Shown one piece after another: positions 33,091-40,800 of a stretch of 60,583 nt of DNA. The position numbers and the translations under genes were made by a program. This DNA is from a virus, in IMG/VR virus record IMGVR_UViG_3300030451_001154, positions 1-60,583 of that record; one strand, 5' to 3'. The notes under the pieces are model-generated. The model ran no database searches, had not been told where the DNA came from, and was given only the letters and a program-made list of their open reading frames with translations. How positions within the stretch are numbered: the first letter of the stretch is position 1; every line of letters starts with the position of its first letter.

Positions 33091-33226
33091 CTTGTCCTCC
33101 ATATTTTTTGTTAACATATTCTGTTGTCTCGTCTTGCTCCTCCATTACTGTTTCGATCCAGTAAAGTGGAGATAAAAAAAACTTCTGGTCTTCTGAAGTA
33201 AATGGTTTATTATTTCTATAAAACAT
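33080..33226 (-). CDS. Very small early protein (48 aa)
   Basis: MFYRNNKPFTSEDQKFFLSP followed by LYWIETVMEEQDETTE and an acidic end, with AAAGGAGAAAAT before the ATG. It overlaps the next gene by 11 nt, and the latter's GGAGG ribosome site lies in its last codons. It is the first gene of the leftward block 30.1-33.2 kb. Function unknown. Confidence 0.6.
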   Translation of the reverse strand: MFYRNNKPFTSEDQKFFLSPLYWIETVMEEQDETTEYVNKKYGGQDDD

Positions 33227-33251
33227 ATTTTCTCCTTTATGCTATATAATA

Positions 33252-33281
33252 ATTATTCCCATATATTACCATATAAGTCAA
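33252..33281 (-). promoter_or_regulatory. Possible promoter of the dcm block
   Basis: Minus strand: TTGACT at 33276-33281, 18 nt, AATAAT at 33252-33257, ahead of the 48 aa gene. The spacing is one over ideal. Confidence 0.35.
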
Positions 33282-33288
33282 CAATAAA

Positions 33289-33711
33289 ATGAAAGAAAAA
33301 AACTTTTTTTTGAACATAAAAAAACAACTTCCAAAAGGTTGTTTTATCCAGAAAATAGAAAATAAATTTAATTCTGGTTTTCCAGATTTAATAATAATAA
33401 CTGATAAATTGCCCTTGTTTATTGAGTTAAAATCACCAATAAAAGGAAATAGGATAACTGTGGAAAAGTCCCAGATATCAATACATTTGAGAATACAAGC
33501 CAATAATTACATTTCTTTTTTCTTGGTTCGTGACCCTTTGACCTCTGATCTATTTTTATTTGACGGTGGTAAACTCTGCACTTTTATCTCTGTCCACCTC
33601 TGCACTCCGTCTCTGTCCGCCTCCCTTCCGGGTTACCTGGATCACGGTGATCTGGTGCGGGTGTTGCAAACTGCGAATCGGGAAGCACGAATCAGATCGC
33701 AAAGAAAATGA
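33289..33711 (+). CDS. VRR-NUC domain nuclease
   Basis: 140 aa. FNSGFPDLIIITDKLPLFIELKSP holds the Asp and ExK of the PD-(D/E)XK core, and EKSQISIHLRIQANNYISFFLV the Q..H helix of VRR-NUC nucleases. The family cuts branched DNA such as Holliday junctions or flaps. The nuclease fold ends near residue 95; the last 45 residues come from a GC-rich stretch and show no fold signal. No obvious ribosome site. It is a lone rightward gene, ended by the hairpin at 33695. Confidence 0.8.
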   Translation: MKEKNFFLNIKKQLPKGCFIQKIENKFNSGFPDLIIITDKLPLFIELKSPIKGNRITVEKSQISIHLRIQANNYISFFLVRDPLTSDLFLFDGGKLCTFISVHLCTPSLSASLPGYLDHGDLVRVLQTANREARIRSQRK

Positions 33712-33746
33712 AATGGTCGCTCTGCGATTCTTTGCGATCTTTATTT
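33695..33746 (+). terminator. Hairpin A, terminator of the VRR-NUC gene
   Basis: GATCGCAAAGAA (33695-33706) pairs perfectly with TTCTTTGCGATC (33728-33739) over a 21-nt loop; TTTATTT follows. The left arm overlaps the stop region of the nuclease gene. It shares the words GCGATTCTTT and TTGCGATC with hairpins C and D. Confidence 0.65.
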
Positions 33747-33764
33747 ACTGGGAAAAAAAACTGG

Positions 33765-33793
33765 AAAAAAATCCAGAGGCTACGCCTCTGGAT
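33765..33793 (-). terminator. Terminator of the leftward 112 aa gene
   Basis: On the minus strand ATCCAGAGGC, TAG-containing 3-nt loop and GCCTCTGGAT form a perfect 10-bp stem followed by seven T. The stop codon of the gene lies at the loop, so translation runs into the terminator. Confidence 0.85.
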
Positions 33794-34118
33794 CTGGGTC
33801 ATCGATGAGATGTATGTCATCTCTGTATAAAATCTTGCCTGTCTGCAAGTCGTTTGGTACATTCTTGAGCTTGACCAGGTCAACGCCACCCTTCGGCAAC
33901 AAGACCCTTTTGATAAGAACCCCATCAACATAAAAACGAAACTCTCGATCTCCGTTGGTGCGTTCTCTCATTGTGGTTGAGTGGTTCAAAAAGTGATGCG
34001 AGTTTTTGGCGGACGATCCGACATAAACCGAAACATCTCCTGTCTGCTTAACCCCGTAACTTTTTTGACCTTTGTAAATACACGCCGTGACTTTGTTCCA
34101 AATTGGATAAGATGCCAT
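33780..34118 (-). CDS. Early protein in a single-gene unit
   Basis: 112 aa, AAAGGAG before the ATG. Beta-rich: VTACIYKGQKSYGVKQTGDV, VYVGSSAKNSHHFLNHSTTM, FRFYVDGVLIKRVLLPKGG. It has its own consensus promoter (34153) and terminator (33765), the layout of a moron gene. No family recognised; it could be a host-takeover or exclusion factor (inference). Confidence 0.65.
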   Translation of the reverse strand: MASYPIWNKVTACIYKGQKSYGVKQTGDVSVYVGSSAKNSHHFLNHSTTMRERTNGDREFRFYVDGVLIKRVLLPKGGVDLVKLKNVPNDLQTGKILYRDDIHLIDDPDPEA

Positions 34119-34152
34119 TTTTATTTCTCCTTTGATAAATGGTTATGATTCC

Positions 34153-34180
34153 AGTATAAGAATTTCTGGGACTATGTCAA
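34153..34180 (-). promoter_or_regulatory. Promoter of the 112 aa gene
   Basis: Minus strand: TTGACA (34175-34180), 16 nt, TATACT (34153-34158). Identical hexamers and spacing to the promoter at 34445. Confidence 0.75.
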
Positions 34181-34191
34181 CTGGAAAATTT

Positions 34192-34255
34192 AACAATGTG
34201 CAGAGTTGCAATTAATATAAAACCAATTCGAACCTTTGCAACTCTGCACATTGTT
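34192..34255. repeat. Hairpin E: perfect 20-bp inverted repeat
   Basis: AACAATGTGCAGAGTTGCAA (34192-34211) pairs base for base with 34236-34255 over a 24-nt loop. There is no strong T-run on either side. It stands between a leftward promoter and GC island 1, so it may insulate units or act as DNA rather than RNA structure. Confidence 0.8.
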
Positions 34256-34319
34256 TGCTTCCCGCCTCCTTCCAGGAGCTTCTGGGCCCGGGCGTTCCGG
34301 GACGGAAGGCTCGGGAGCT
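34256..34319. other. GC island 1
   Basis: 34261-34320 has 43 G/C of 60 in an AT-rich genome. It contains CCGCCTCC, also found at 33618 and 34957, and CCTTCC..GGAAGG and CCCGGG..CCGGG pairings. No gene. It lies exactly between hairpins E and C. Confidence 0.6.
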
Positions 34320-34386
34320 AAGAATCGCAAGGGTCACAACTATCTAAAAAACAAACAAAACTTTGTGACCCTTGCGATTCTTTTTT
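34320..34386 (+). terminator. Hairpin C: perfect 20-bp stem with T-run
   Basis: AAGAATCGCAAGGGTCACAA (34320-34339) pairs perfectly with 34363-34382 over a 23-nt loop, ending in TTTTTT at 34381-34386. It is rightward terminator-like but far longer than usual. No rightward gene ends here. Confidence 0.7.
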
Positions 34387-34437
34387 ACGGACACCGGGAC
34401 GCTGCAGCTGCCTTCGGCAGCGGGGGTTCTGGAGAAA
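34387..34437. other. GC island 2
   Basis: About 72% G/C. It contains a tight hairpin GCTGCC-TTC-GGCAGC (34407-34421). It joins hairpin C to the promoter at 34445. No gene. Confidence 0.6.
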
Positions 34438-34444
34438 AAAGTGG

Positions 34445-34472
34445 TTGACAGATTCTTATAAAATCTTATACT
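34445..34472 (+). promoter_or_regulatory. Promoter of the two-gene unit 34496-34864
   Basis: TTGACA (34445-34450), 16 nt, TATACT (34467-34472). It shows that translation must start downstream, at 34496. Confidence 0.75.
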
Positions 34473-34495
34473 GGAAGAAATTAAAAGGAGAAGCT

Positions 34496-34657
34496 ATGAA
34501 GCAAATACATAAAATAAATAGAAAAGGAAAACGAGCATCTTTCAAAGCGAAAGGTGTACTATTAAAATTTAAAAAAGTCAAATCTGGATTTTCTGCTCCA
34601 AGAGTAACTTGGCAGAAATTTGAGAAGTATGTAACCAAACACCAAAGGGAGGCGTAA
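34496..34657 (+). CDS. Small very basic protein
   Basis: 53 aa from the ATG at 34496, with AAAAGGAG 6 nt upstream; an open frame further 5' runs through the promoter and is ignored. MKQIHKINRKGKRASFKAKG is rich in Lys/Arg, then SGFSAPRVTWQKFEKYVTKH. It may bind nucleic acid. It is coupled to a zinc-binding gene that starts immediately after its stop. Confidence 0.6.
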   Translation: MKQIHKINRKGKRASFKAKGVLLKFKKVKSGFSAPRVTWQKFEKYVTKHQREA

Positions 34658-34864
34658 ATGCAATGTGTTATATGTAAAGGCGAAATAGAAAAGCAGTACA
34701 CCGAAGAGGGCGTAATGTTTTGGGATCAAGGAAACAATGCACAACCAATTGATGATGGGCGTTGTTGTAATGATTGCAACCGAAAGGTTGTGATTCCAGC
34801 ACGAATGGCAGAGATCAAGTTAGCTCAAGTCATGAAACATCATAAGCCTAAGTCTGGTTCGTAA
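34658..34864 (+). CDS. Zinc-binding (DksA/zinc-ribbon-like) small protein
   Basis: 68 aa, GGGAGG before the ATG. CVIC at residues 3-6 and CCNDC at 36-40 make a four-Cys zinc site around YTEEGVMFWDQGNNAQPIDD, followed by a basic helix. It could bind RNA polymerase or DNA. It pairs with the basic gene upstream in one promoter-driven unit. Confidence 0.65.
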   Translation: MQCVICKGEIEKQYTEEGVMFWDQGNNAQPIDDGRCCNDCNRKVVIPARMAEIKLAQVMKHHKPKSGS

Positions 34865-34882
34865 CCGAACCAGACATCTCTG

Positions 34883-34950
34883 AAAAAAGAATCGCAGATC
34901 GCAATTAATTAATCACAACAACTGATCCTTGCGATCTGCGATTCTTTTTT
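34883..34950. repeat. Hairpin D: perfect 22-bp inverted repeat
   Basis: 34883-34904 pairs perfectly with 34929-34950 over a 24-nt loop. The outer bases are six A and six T, so it can end transcription both ways. The right arm contains TTGCGATCTGCGATTC, sharing words with hairpins A and C. It closes the unit 34496-34864. Confidence 0.85.
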
Positions 34951-35003
34951 GCAGACCGCCTCCAGACCCAGGTACCGGGGCCCAGCAACCAGGGTGCGGA
35001 GAG
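34951..35003. other. GC island 3
   Basis: 34951-35000 has 36 G/C of 50. It begins with GCAGACCGCCTCCAGACCC, sharing CCGCCTCC with island 1. No gene in 34951-35055. Confidence 0.6.
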
Positions 35004-35055
35004 ATTGTAACCGATTTAGCTAAACAAAAAAAGTTTAAAATAATTAATTTTTTAT

Positions 35056-35084
35056 TTGACTATAAGATAATATGGGATTATATT
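35056..35084 (+). promoter_or_regulatory. Promoter of the 72 aa gene
   Basis: TTGACT (35056-35061), 17 nt, TATATT (35079-35084), 34 nt before the ATG at 35119. Confidence 0.65.
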
Positions 35085-35118
35085 GAATTGTGATTAATTA
35101 AATGAAAGGATTCTAATC

Positions 35119-35337
35119 ATGCCAAATAAAACTTTAAAAGATTATTTTAAACTTAACGACAGATATATGGAATATCAATCAAAGCATTTTGTTACGATTG
35201 GTAAACTCATTTTAATCAACGAGCAAATAAAGTCTCTTCTTATTAAACGAGATGAGCTTGAGAAGGTCGAGAAGGTCTTGAAGGAAAAATGCAAGACAGA
35301 ACCTATGTTTGCTCAAGATAAGACTGACGAGTCTTAA
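35119..35337 (+). CDS. Small helical protein
   Basis: 72 aa with AAAGGA upstream. Almost wholly helical: LKDYFKLNDRYMEYQSKHFV, then the coiled coil LINEQIKSLLIKRDELEKVE. Just downstream lie five copies of a palindrome, so it may encode a factor acting there, but no DNA-binding motif is evident. Family unknown. Confidence 0.6.
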   Translation: MPNKTLKDYFKLNDRYMEYQSKHFVTIGKLILINEQIKSLLIKRDELEKVEKVLKEKCKTEPMFAQDKTDES

Positions 35338-35354
35338 AACGCCATTAAACATGG

Positions 35355-35445
35355 TGTCAATAACTTGACACCATGTCAAATAATTGACTGTCAAAAGATT
35401 GACAAGTGTCAATCTTTTGACGCTCTGTGTGTCAAAAAAATGACA
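35355..35445. promoter_or_regulatory. Five tandem TGTCAA-N4-TTGACA palindromes
   Basis: Copies at 35355-35370, 35374-35389, 35389-35404, 35407-35422 and 35430-35445. Copies 1 and 3 are perfect; copies 2, 4 and 5 each have one changed base. Spacing of starts is 19, 15, 18 and 23. Neighbouring copies also pair into larger stems (15 bp at 35390-35421). It is probably the binding array of a dimeric repressor or initiator. Confidence 0.8.
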
Positions 35446-35451
35446 TGCCTA

Positions 35452-35531
35452 AAAATGAATTGAGAAACGCAAATGAATATAACGTGAGCGAAGCGAACAC
35501 AGAAAAAGCATTGCGTTTCTCAATTCATTTT
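35452..35531. repeat. Hairpin H: perfect 21-bp inverted repeat
   Basis: 35452-35472 pairs perfectly with 35511-35531 over a 38-nt loop that holds GTGAGCGAAGCGAAC. The right arm ends in TTTT. It follows the operator array and precedes the terminase leader. Confidence 0.75.
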
Positions 35532-35605
35532 ACCCCCACCCCCACGAGGGTTACTTACACATAAACAGAATGAATATGAAAAAACAAAAAGGGGGGAGGG
35601 GTAAA
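35529..35605 (+). promoter_or_regulatory. Stem that can hide the ribosome site of the terminase operon
   Basis: TTTACCCCCACCCCC (35529-35543) can pair with GGGGGGAGGGGTAAA (35591-35605), 8 plus 5 base pairs with two mismatches. The right arm is the ribosome site of the 50 aa gene at 35608. Confidence 0.5.
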
Positions 35606-35607
35606 TT

Positions 35608-35760
35608 ATGGGGTACGGTGTTACTGTTGCAACCTATATATGCTTGATTGATAAATTTATTCAAATATATTATTGTTGGGATATGGATGATAAAGAATGG
35701 ATATATCTTGTAATAGGAATATGGGGTTACTCGTTCCTTGCAGGATTTTACTTTGGTTAG
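35608..35760 (+). CDS. Small membrane protein before terL
   Basis: 50 aa (MGYGVTVATYICLIDKFIQI...). Two hydrophobic segments, TVATYICLIDKFIQIYY and WIYLVIGIWGYSFLAGFYFG, flank an acidic turn. The purine-rich GGGGGAGGGG lies 8 nt before the ATG. Its stop touches the terL start, so it is coupled to terL. Function unknown; a small holin-like or coupling role is possible. Confidence 0.6.
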   Translation: MGYGVTVATYICLIDKFIQIYYCWDMDDKEWIYLVIGIWGYSFLAGFYFG

Positions 35761-37239
35761 ATGAACTTAGATACACTTCCTAAAGAGGTGTTACATGAAC
35801 TGTTTCTGCTTGAACAACAGAAAAAGAAATTGGACACTCGTGAAAGAGCACAAAAAGATTTTTTGGCTTACGCTCTTCATGTGTATGAAAATTTTATTGT
35901 TGGGCGACATCACAAGATTATTGCAAAGAGACTTGAAGCGATAGCCGAGGGTAACTTAAAACGTCTCATTATCAATATGCCACCTCGACACTCAAAGTCA
36001 GAACTTGCTTCGTATCTCATGCCTTCGTGGTTCCTGGGTCGTAATCCAAAATTAAAAATCATACAGGCTACCATGAACACGGAACTTGCGGTAAGATTCG
36101 GTAGAAAGGTTCGTGATCTTATAGCCGATCCCATCTACGGTGAAATTTTTCCCAACACGGACTTGAAACAGGATAGCCAAGCAGCTGGAAGATGGGAAAC
36201 CAGTGTTGGTGGGGAATACTTTGCAGCTGGGGTGGGTGCAGCAATGACTGGTCGTGGTGCAGATCTTTTAATCATAGATGATCCGCACTCGGAACAAGAT
36301 GCACTGTCCACGGTTGCTTATGACAATACTTACGAGTGGTATACATCTGGCCCAAGACAAAGATTACAACCTGGGGGAACCATCATCATTGTGCAAACAA
36401 GATGGTCAAAGAAAGATCTAACTGGTCGTTTAATTAATGCAATGGCAAAAGATACTATGGCAGATCAATGGGAGATTATTGAGTTCCCAGCCATACTACC
36501 AAACGATAAAATCTTGTGGCCCGAATTTTGGAACAAGGACGAGTTACTAAAAGTTAAAGCGTCACTGGCTCCCATGAAATGGAATGCACAATGGCAACAG
36601 AATCCAACATCAGAAGAAACTGCCATGATCAAAAGAGAGTGGTGGCAACCGTGGGAAGAGGATGAAGTTCCAAAGTTAGATTATATAATTCAAAGTTACG
36701 ATACTGCTTATTCTAAAAAAGAGACTGCTGACTATTCTGCCATTACAACTTGGGGTGTGTTTGAACCAAAAGCGAATGGAGAGCAACATTTAATTATGCT
36801 TGACGCTAAGAAAGGGCGTTGGAATTTTCCAGAATTAAAAGAAATAGCGTTAGAAGAAAACGAATATTGGGAACCAGACATGATGCTCATTGAAGCAAAA
36901 GCAAGTGGACAACCTTTGGCTGATGAACTAAGATTGCAAAATCTACCAGTTTTGACATTTAGTCCTGGCAGACGCAAAGGGGGTAACTTGGACAAAACGA
37001 CAAGGATGCACATTGTATCACCTATTTTCGAAGGAGGTAAAGTATGGTATCCTAGTGGAGAGAAGTTTGCAGAAGATGTAATAGAAGAAGTTGCATCTTT
37101 TCCAAATGGAGATCATGATGACTATTGTGATAGTATGACAATGGCTCTCATGAGATTTAGACAAGGTGGTTTTATATCACTACAAGGTGAAGACGAAGGG
37201 GAAGATTGGTTTCCCCGAACAAGAAGGGAATATTACTAA
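35761..37239 (+). CDS. terL: Terminase large subunit
   Basis: 492 aa. ATPase: Walker A-like NMPPRHSKSE (72-81), Walker B LLIIDDPHSEQDA (169-181), coupling motif VQTRWSKKDL. Nuclease: SYDTAYSKKETADYSA, LIEAKASG and HDDYCDSMTMAL supply the acidic RNase H-fold residues. It pumps DNA into the capsid and cuts the concatemer. It begins on the base after the small membrane gene's stop and overlaps the next ATG (TAATG). Confidence 0.95.
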   Translation: MNLDTLPKEVLHELFLLEQQKKKLDTRERAQKDFLAYALHVYENFIVGRHHKIIAKRLEAIAEGNLKRLIINMPPRHSKSELASYLMPSWFLGRNPKLKIIQATMNTELAVRFGRKVRDLIADPIYGEIFPNTDLKQDSQAAGRWETSVGGEYFAAGVGAAMTGRGADLLIIDDPHSEQDALSTVAYDNTYEWYTSGPRQRLQPGGTIIIVQTRWSKKDLTGRLINAMAKDTMADQWEIIEFPAILPNDKILWPEFWNKDELLKVKASLAPMKWNAQWQQNPTSEETAMIKREWWQPWEEDEVPKLDYIIQSYDTAYSKKETADYSAITTWGVFEPKANGEQHLIMLDAKKGRWNFPELKEIALEENEYWEPDMMLIEAKASGQPLADELRLQNLPVLTFSPGRRKGGNLDKTTRMHIVSPIFEGGKVWYPSGEKFAEDVIEEVASFPNGDHDDYCDSMTMALMRFRQGGFISLQGEDEGEDWFPRTRREYY

Positions 37240-37448
37240 TGCCAAAGAAACTTAAAAGAGGATCCGACATAATGGATTTTGACAGTATGTTAAATTCACA
37301 GCTCGGTAAAATGATGGGTCTTACAGAAAAAGATAGATCAAAATTCGAAAAAAGAAAAAAGATGAAGCCTAAAGTCAAAAAGCCAAAGAAGATGAACATG
37401 GGTGGTGTCATGAAAAATCGTGGTGGTACGTTTAAAGGAACTTACTAA
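37239..37448 (+). CDS. Small basic virion-type protein with GG tail motif
   Basis: 69 aa from the ATG at 37239 (MPKKLKRGSDIMDFDSML), one base into the terL stop; a start further upstream would sit within terL. It ends MGGVMKNRGGTFKGTY, nearly the same ending as the 287 aa protein at 46235 (TGFKGVY). Residues 27-50 are Lys-rich. Probably structural. Confidence 0.65.
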   Translation: MPKKLKRGSDIMDFDSMLNSQLGKMMGLTEKDRSKFEKRKKMKPKVKKPKKMNMGGVMKNRGGTFKGTY

Positions 37449-37843
37449 TGGCTGGCAGACCAAAAGGACAAAAGGCTAAAGTAACTAGGCAAAAAGTAAA
37501 AATTGATCCATTTGGCTTTGACAAAGTTATGAAGGAGTTCATGGCAAGACCCAAAGAGCAAAGAAAATTAGATAAGAAAGAAGTTCAACCTAGACCTACT
37601 CAAGGGCCGCCTCCTCCACCAAAGAAAAAGGGTAGACCAAAAGGTGCTAAAAATAAAACAAAGCCACCTAGAAGAATTGTAATGCCTACTGGTAGAGACA
37701 TGGATGAAGCTATTATAAAAATACAACAACAATTTTTGGTGGACAAAAAGAAACTTAAAAAGAAAACTGGTGGGTATACCGTGACAAACCGTTACTCAGA
37801 CATTATGCTACCAGAAAAGAAAAGAACAACGAGAATTACTTAA
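37448..37843 (+). CDS. Basic protein with AT-hook-like motif
   Basis: 131 aa. GRPKG occurs at residues 3-7 and again in KKKGRPKGAKNK, both AT-hook-like, separated by a Pro run GPPPPPKKK. The rest is charged helix ending near KKKTGGYTVTNRYSD. It may coat or bind DNA in packaging. One-base overlaps with both neighbours. Confidence 0.6.
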   Translation: MAGRPKGQKAKVTRQKVKIDPFGFDKVMKEFMARPKEQRKLDKKEVQPRPTQGPPPPPKKKGRPKGAKNKTKPPRRIVMPTGRDMDEAIIKIQQQFLVDKKKLKKKTGGYTVTNRYSDIMLPEKKRTTRIT

Positions 37844-40800
37844 TGGCTCAAAAAGTACAAACATTAGACGAAACTCTTCTTGATTTAAAAAGAATTGGAA
37901 AAGGGTTACTGGTTGGAGAAACAGCAGACATTTTAGGTTTGCCTGCAGATCTTATTGGTTTGTACTATGACGTTAGATATGGTGAAACACCACAAGGAAT
38001 ACAAAGTTTAATTGACACAATAGGCTCTGAAGCTCTTGCTAAAAAATTTATGGGTGAAGATTTTCCAGAGTTCGGTATGAATCTGGAAAGTGCTGGAAGA
38101 GTCATGGCTCCTGGAGCATTGTTGACTAAAGCAATAGCCTCTGCACGAATAGCTGCAAGACTAAAAGATACGTTACCTCCAAGTGGAGGCATAGGAGATT
38201 TAGCCACAGAAACTGTTGGTGTAGGAAGAGTGGATGATGTGCCACGAACCTTGGCTGAGAATTTAGCAATGACAAGAGCAGATGACACTGGCGGCCCAAA
38301 GAAAATAGGGAATCAAAGTGTTACTGGCGAGGATGAGTTTTTCAAAGATAAGGTAGATGTAGAAGCAAGATTAAATGTAGATGGCACAATCTTTTCTAAT
38401 TTAATTAACGAAATAGCAAAAGATGGTTTGGGTATAGATTTCACAAAGCCAAAGAAAGCAAGTGAAATAAAAGAATATATAGAGACTTTACCTAAGAGTA
38501 TATTTAAATCAAGACTAAACGCAGAAGCATTAGAATCTGGTTTATTCCGTTATTTAGAAAACAATCCAGACGAAGTATTTAAATCAAAAGATGATTTATT
38601 AGATGTAGCAAGTCTATTTAAACCAACTATTAATGTTACAGTTGGCACATTAAAAAAGAAGCAACAAATTCAAAATGATTTACAAAATTTAGTAAATGAA
38701 AGAAATCAATTAGATCCTTCTGATCCAAGAGTGCCTGTTTTAAACGATCAAATAAAATTGGTTGAATATGAAAAGGATCTTTATGACCGAAGAAATCTCA
38801 TGTCTAATGAGTCGGCTCAAAGAATACCAGTGGGATTAGGCGGGGGTCAATCAGGTAATCAGAAAGCTTTGGTTGAAGAGGATACTGTTCACTTTATATT
38901 TCATGGAGATAAAGCTGATGCTCAGTTGATGGGTAAAGTTATTGAAAGCGATCCAAATTTAATGACCAAAACAGATAAAGATTTTGCAAGAGTAGAAGAA
39001 TATTTTAAATCTGTAGGTAATACTACAGCCTTAAGAGAGTTAACAAATTTTAAAAGACATGGATTTGGTTTTCCAGGATACATGGCACATGCAAGAGCAG
39101 TTGGAGTTAAAAGTCCAAACCCAAACGATCCTATGAAACCATTTAATGATTTAGTTGTAAATGAAATACAATCTAATCAAGCTGGAGTAAAAGAAATATC
39201 TTTAGCTAGAGATAATAAAAAATTAAAAGAGTCAATAAAAAAGCTAGAACAGAAAATGAGAGATGGCACAATATCTGCCAAAGATCAAAGAACATTAGAC
39301 TTATTAAAAAGAAAAATGAACAAACCTGTTTATGGCGACATGATGACAAACGAAAAAAGGGCAGATGCTTTTCAAATAATCAAAGAAGATCAGAAGTTAA
39401 AAACTGGTTTTTTTGATTATTCTAAAAACAGAGCCGTGATAACAGATGCTGCTACAAAAGAGTTTAATGCTTTACAACAAGCAGAAACTAATCTTGATAA
39501 CGTAGGAAAAACTATGGGTCCTTTTAAAGAAGCTATTTTTAAAACAGACTCAGAATTAAATGAAGCAAGGACGGTATTAACAGATTACAGAAGAGTTAAA
39601 AATAGAGTTAAAGAAGATCTTTTGGAATATAACAGTGTTATGGATGTTGACTATGAAATGCCAAAAATTCTCGCAAGTCTTATGAATTTAATAGAGGGTA
39701 GAAAAGCACAAGAAGGAGTTCCTCATTTTAGTATTAATGAGTTCTCTAAAATCTTAGACTATAAGGGCAATAATCTAGATGATTTTGCTAGAAACTTTAG
39801 AAAAATATCAAAAGAAAGATATGGTCTTGAAGGAGATCTAGATCCTTTAATTGACGTAATCGGAGGAGGAAGACCAGACAAAACACAACAGAGAATAGAA
39901 AATCACTACAGAGATAAAGATTTTGGACTAGGGATGGAGAAAAAAGAAAATATTAGAGACTATGACATAATAGATCCTGATATGACAATAGATCACTATG
40001 AAGATTTAACAAAGGGTTATAACCAAGGTAAAATTACTCAAGAAGATTTTGAAAAATTTACAACATCTCCAGGGACTACTTATACTGATATGCCAACTTA
40101 TGGTGATTATGTTGCTGTAAAAAAAGCAGTTTATGGAGATAATGCTTTTACAAATAAAGAACTTGCAGATAGGACTTTAAGTTATATTTTAAATGACAAA
40201 GAAAGAAAGTTGGAATTAAATTACCTCAAGGCACAAGTATACAATAAATTTATAAATCATCCTAAGATAGCTCAAGACTTAGAGAGTGATAATATTCTTG
40301 AAATAGCTACTAGACTTGAAGACTTAAGAAAAAGACAACCAGACTTTACTCAACTTACTGACAGTCAAAAATTAGAATTTGAAAAAATACAACAGGATTT
40401 TCAAACAGACTTCGACATTAACCCTAGTGAGCTTTTTCTTAAGAGAGGAAAAGGTGACCCTGGAAGTATTTTGCAAGAGATAAGTAAAGAAGTAATGGAA
40501 CAATGGATGTCTGGCAGAGGAAACCAAAAACCTAGAATTTATTCTATTCAGGGAAGAACTAAGTATATTGCTAAAAAAAATGAACTTTCAACATACCTAC
40601 CTAGAATAGAAAAGCCTAGAAGAATCTTGGGAAAATTCACGAAAATTGGTGTAGGAAGACCTGTTGCTAAATTTAATAGAGACGAATATCTTGACGCATT
40701 TGACAAAGCTTCTGATACAGATTCTTTGGCTGTTTACCTTACTACTAATATAGCAAATAACGAACTTAAAAATGCTATGTTTCCACTTAACGCAATGATA

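Noticed and set aside
33237-33503. Leftward frame opposite the VRR-NUC gene
   Set aside because: The plus strand carries a clear VRR-NUC motif set; the minus frame is Phe/Ile-rich without family signal.
34236-34448. Rightward 70-codon frame through hairpins and GC islands
   Set aside because: It spans hairpin E, island 1, hairpin C and the promoter at 34445; the peptide (GPGRSGTEGSGAKN) looks like translated noncoding repeats.
33600-35010. tRNA genes in the GC-rich islands
   Set aside because: No cloverleaf or TTCGAnnC T-loop with matching acceptor stem was found; stems are simple hairpins.
35910-36134. Leftward frame inside terL
   Set aside because: TerL motifs on the plus strand explain the sequence.
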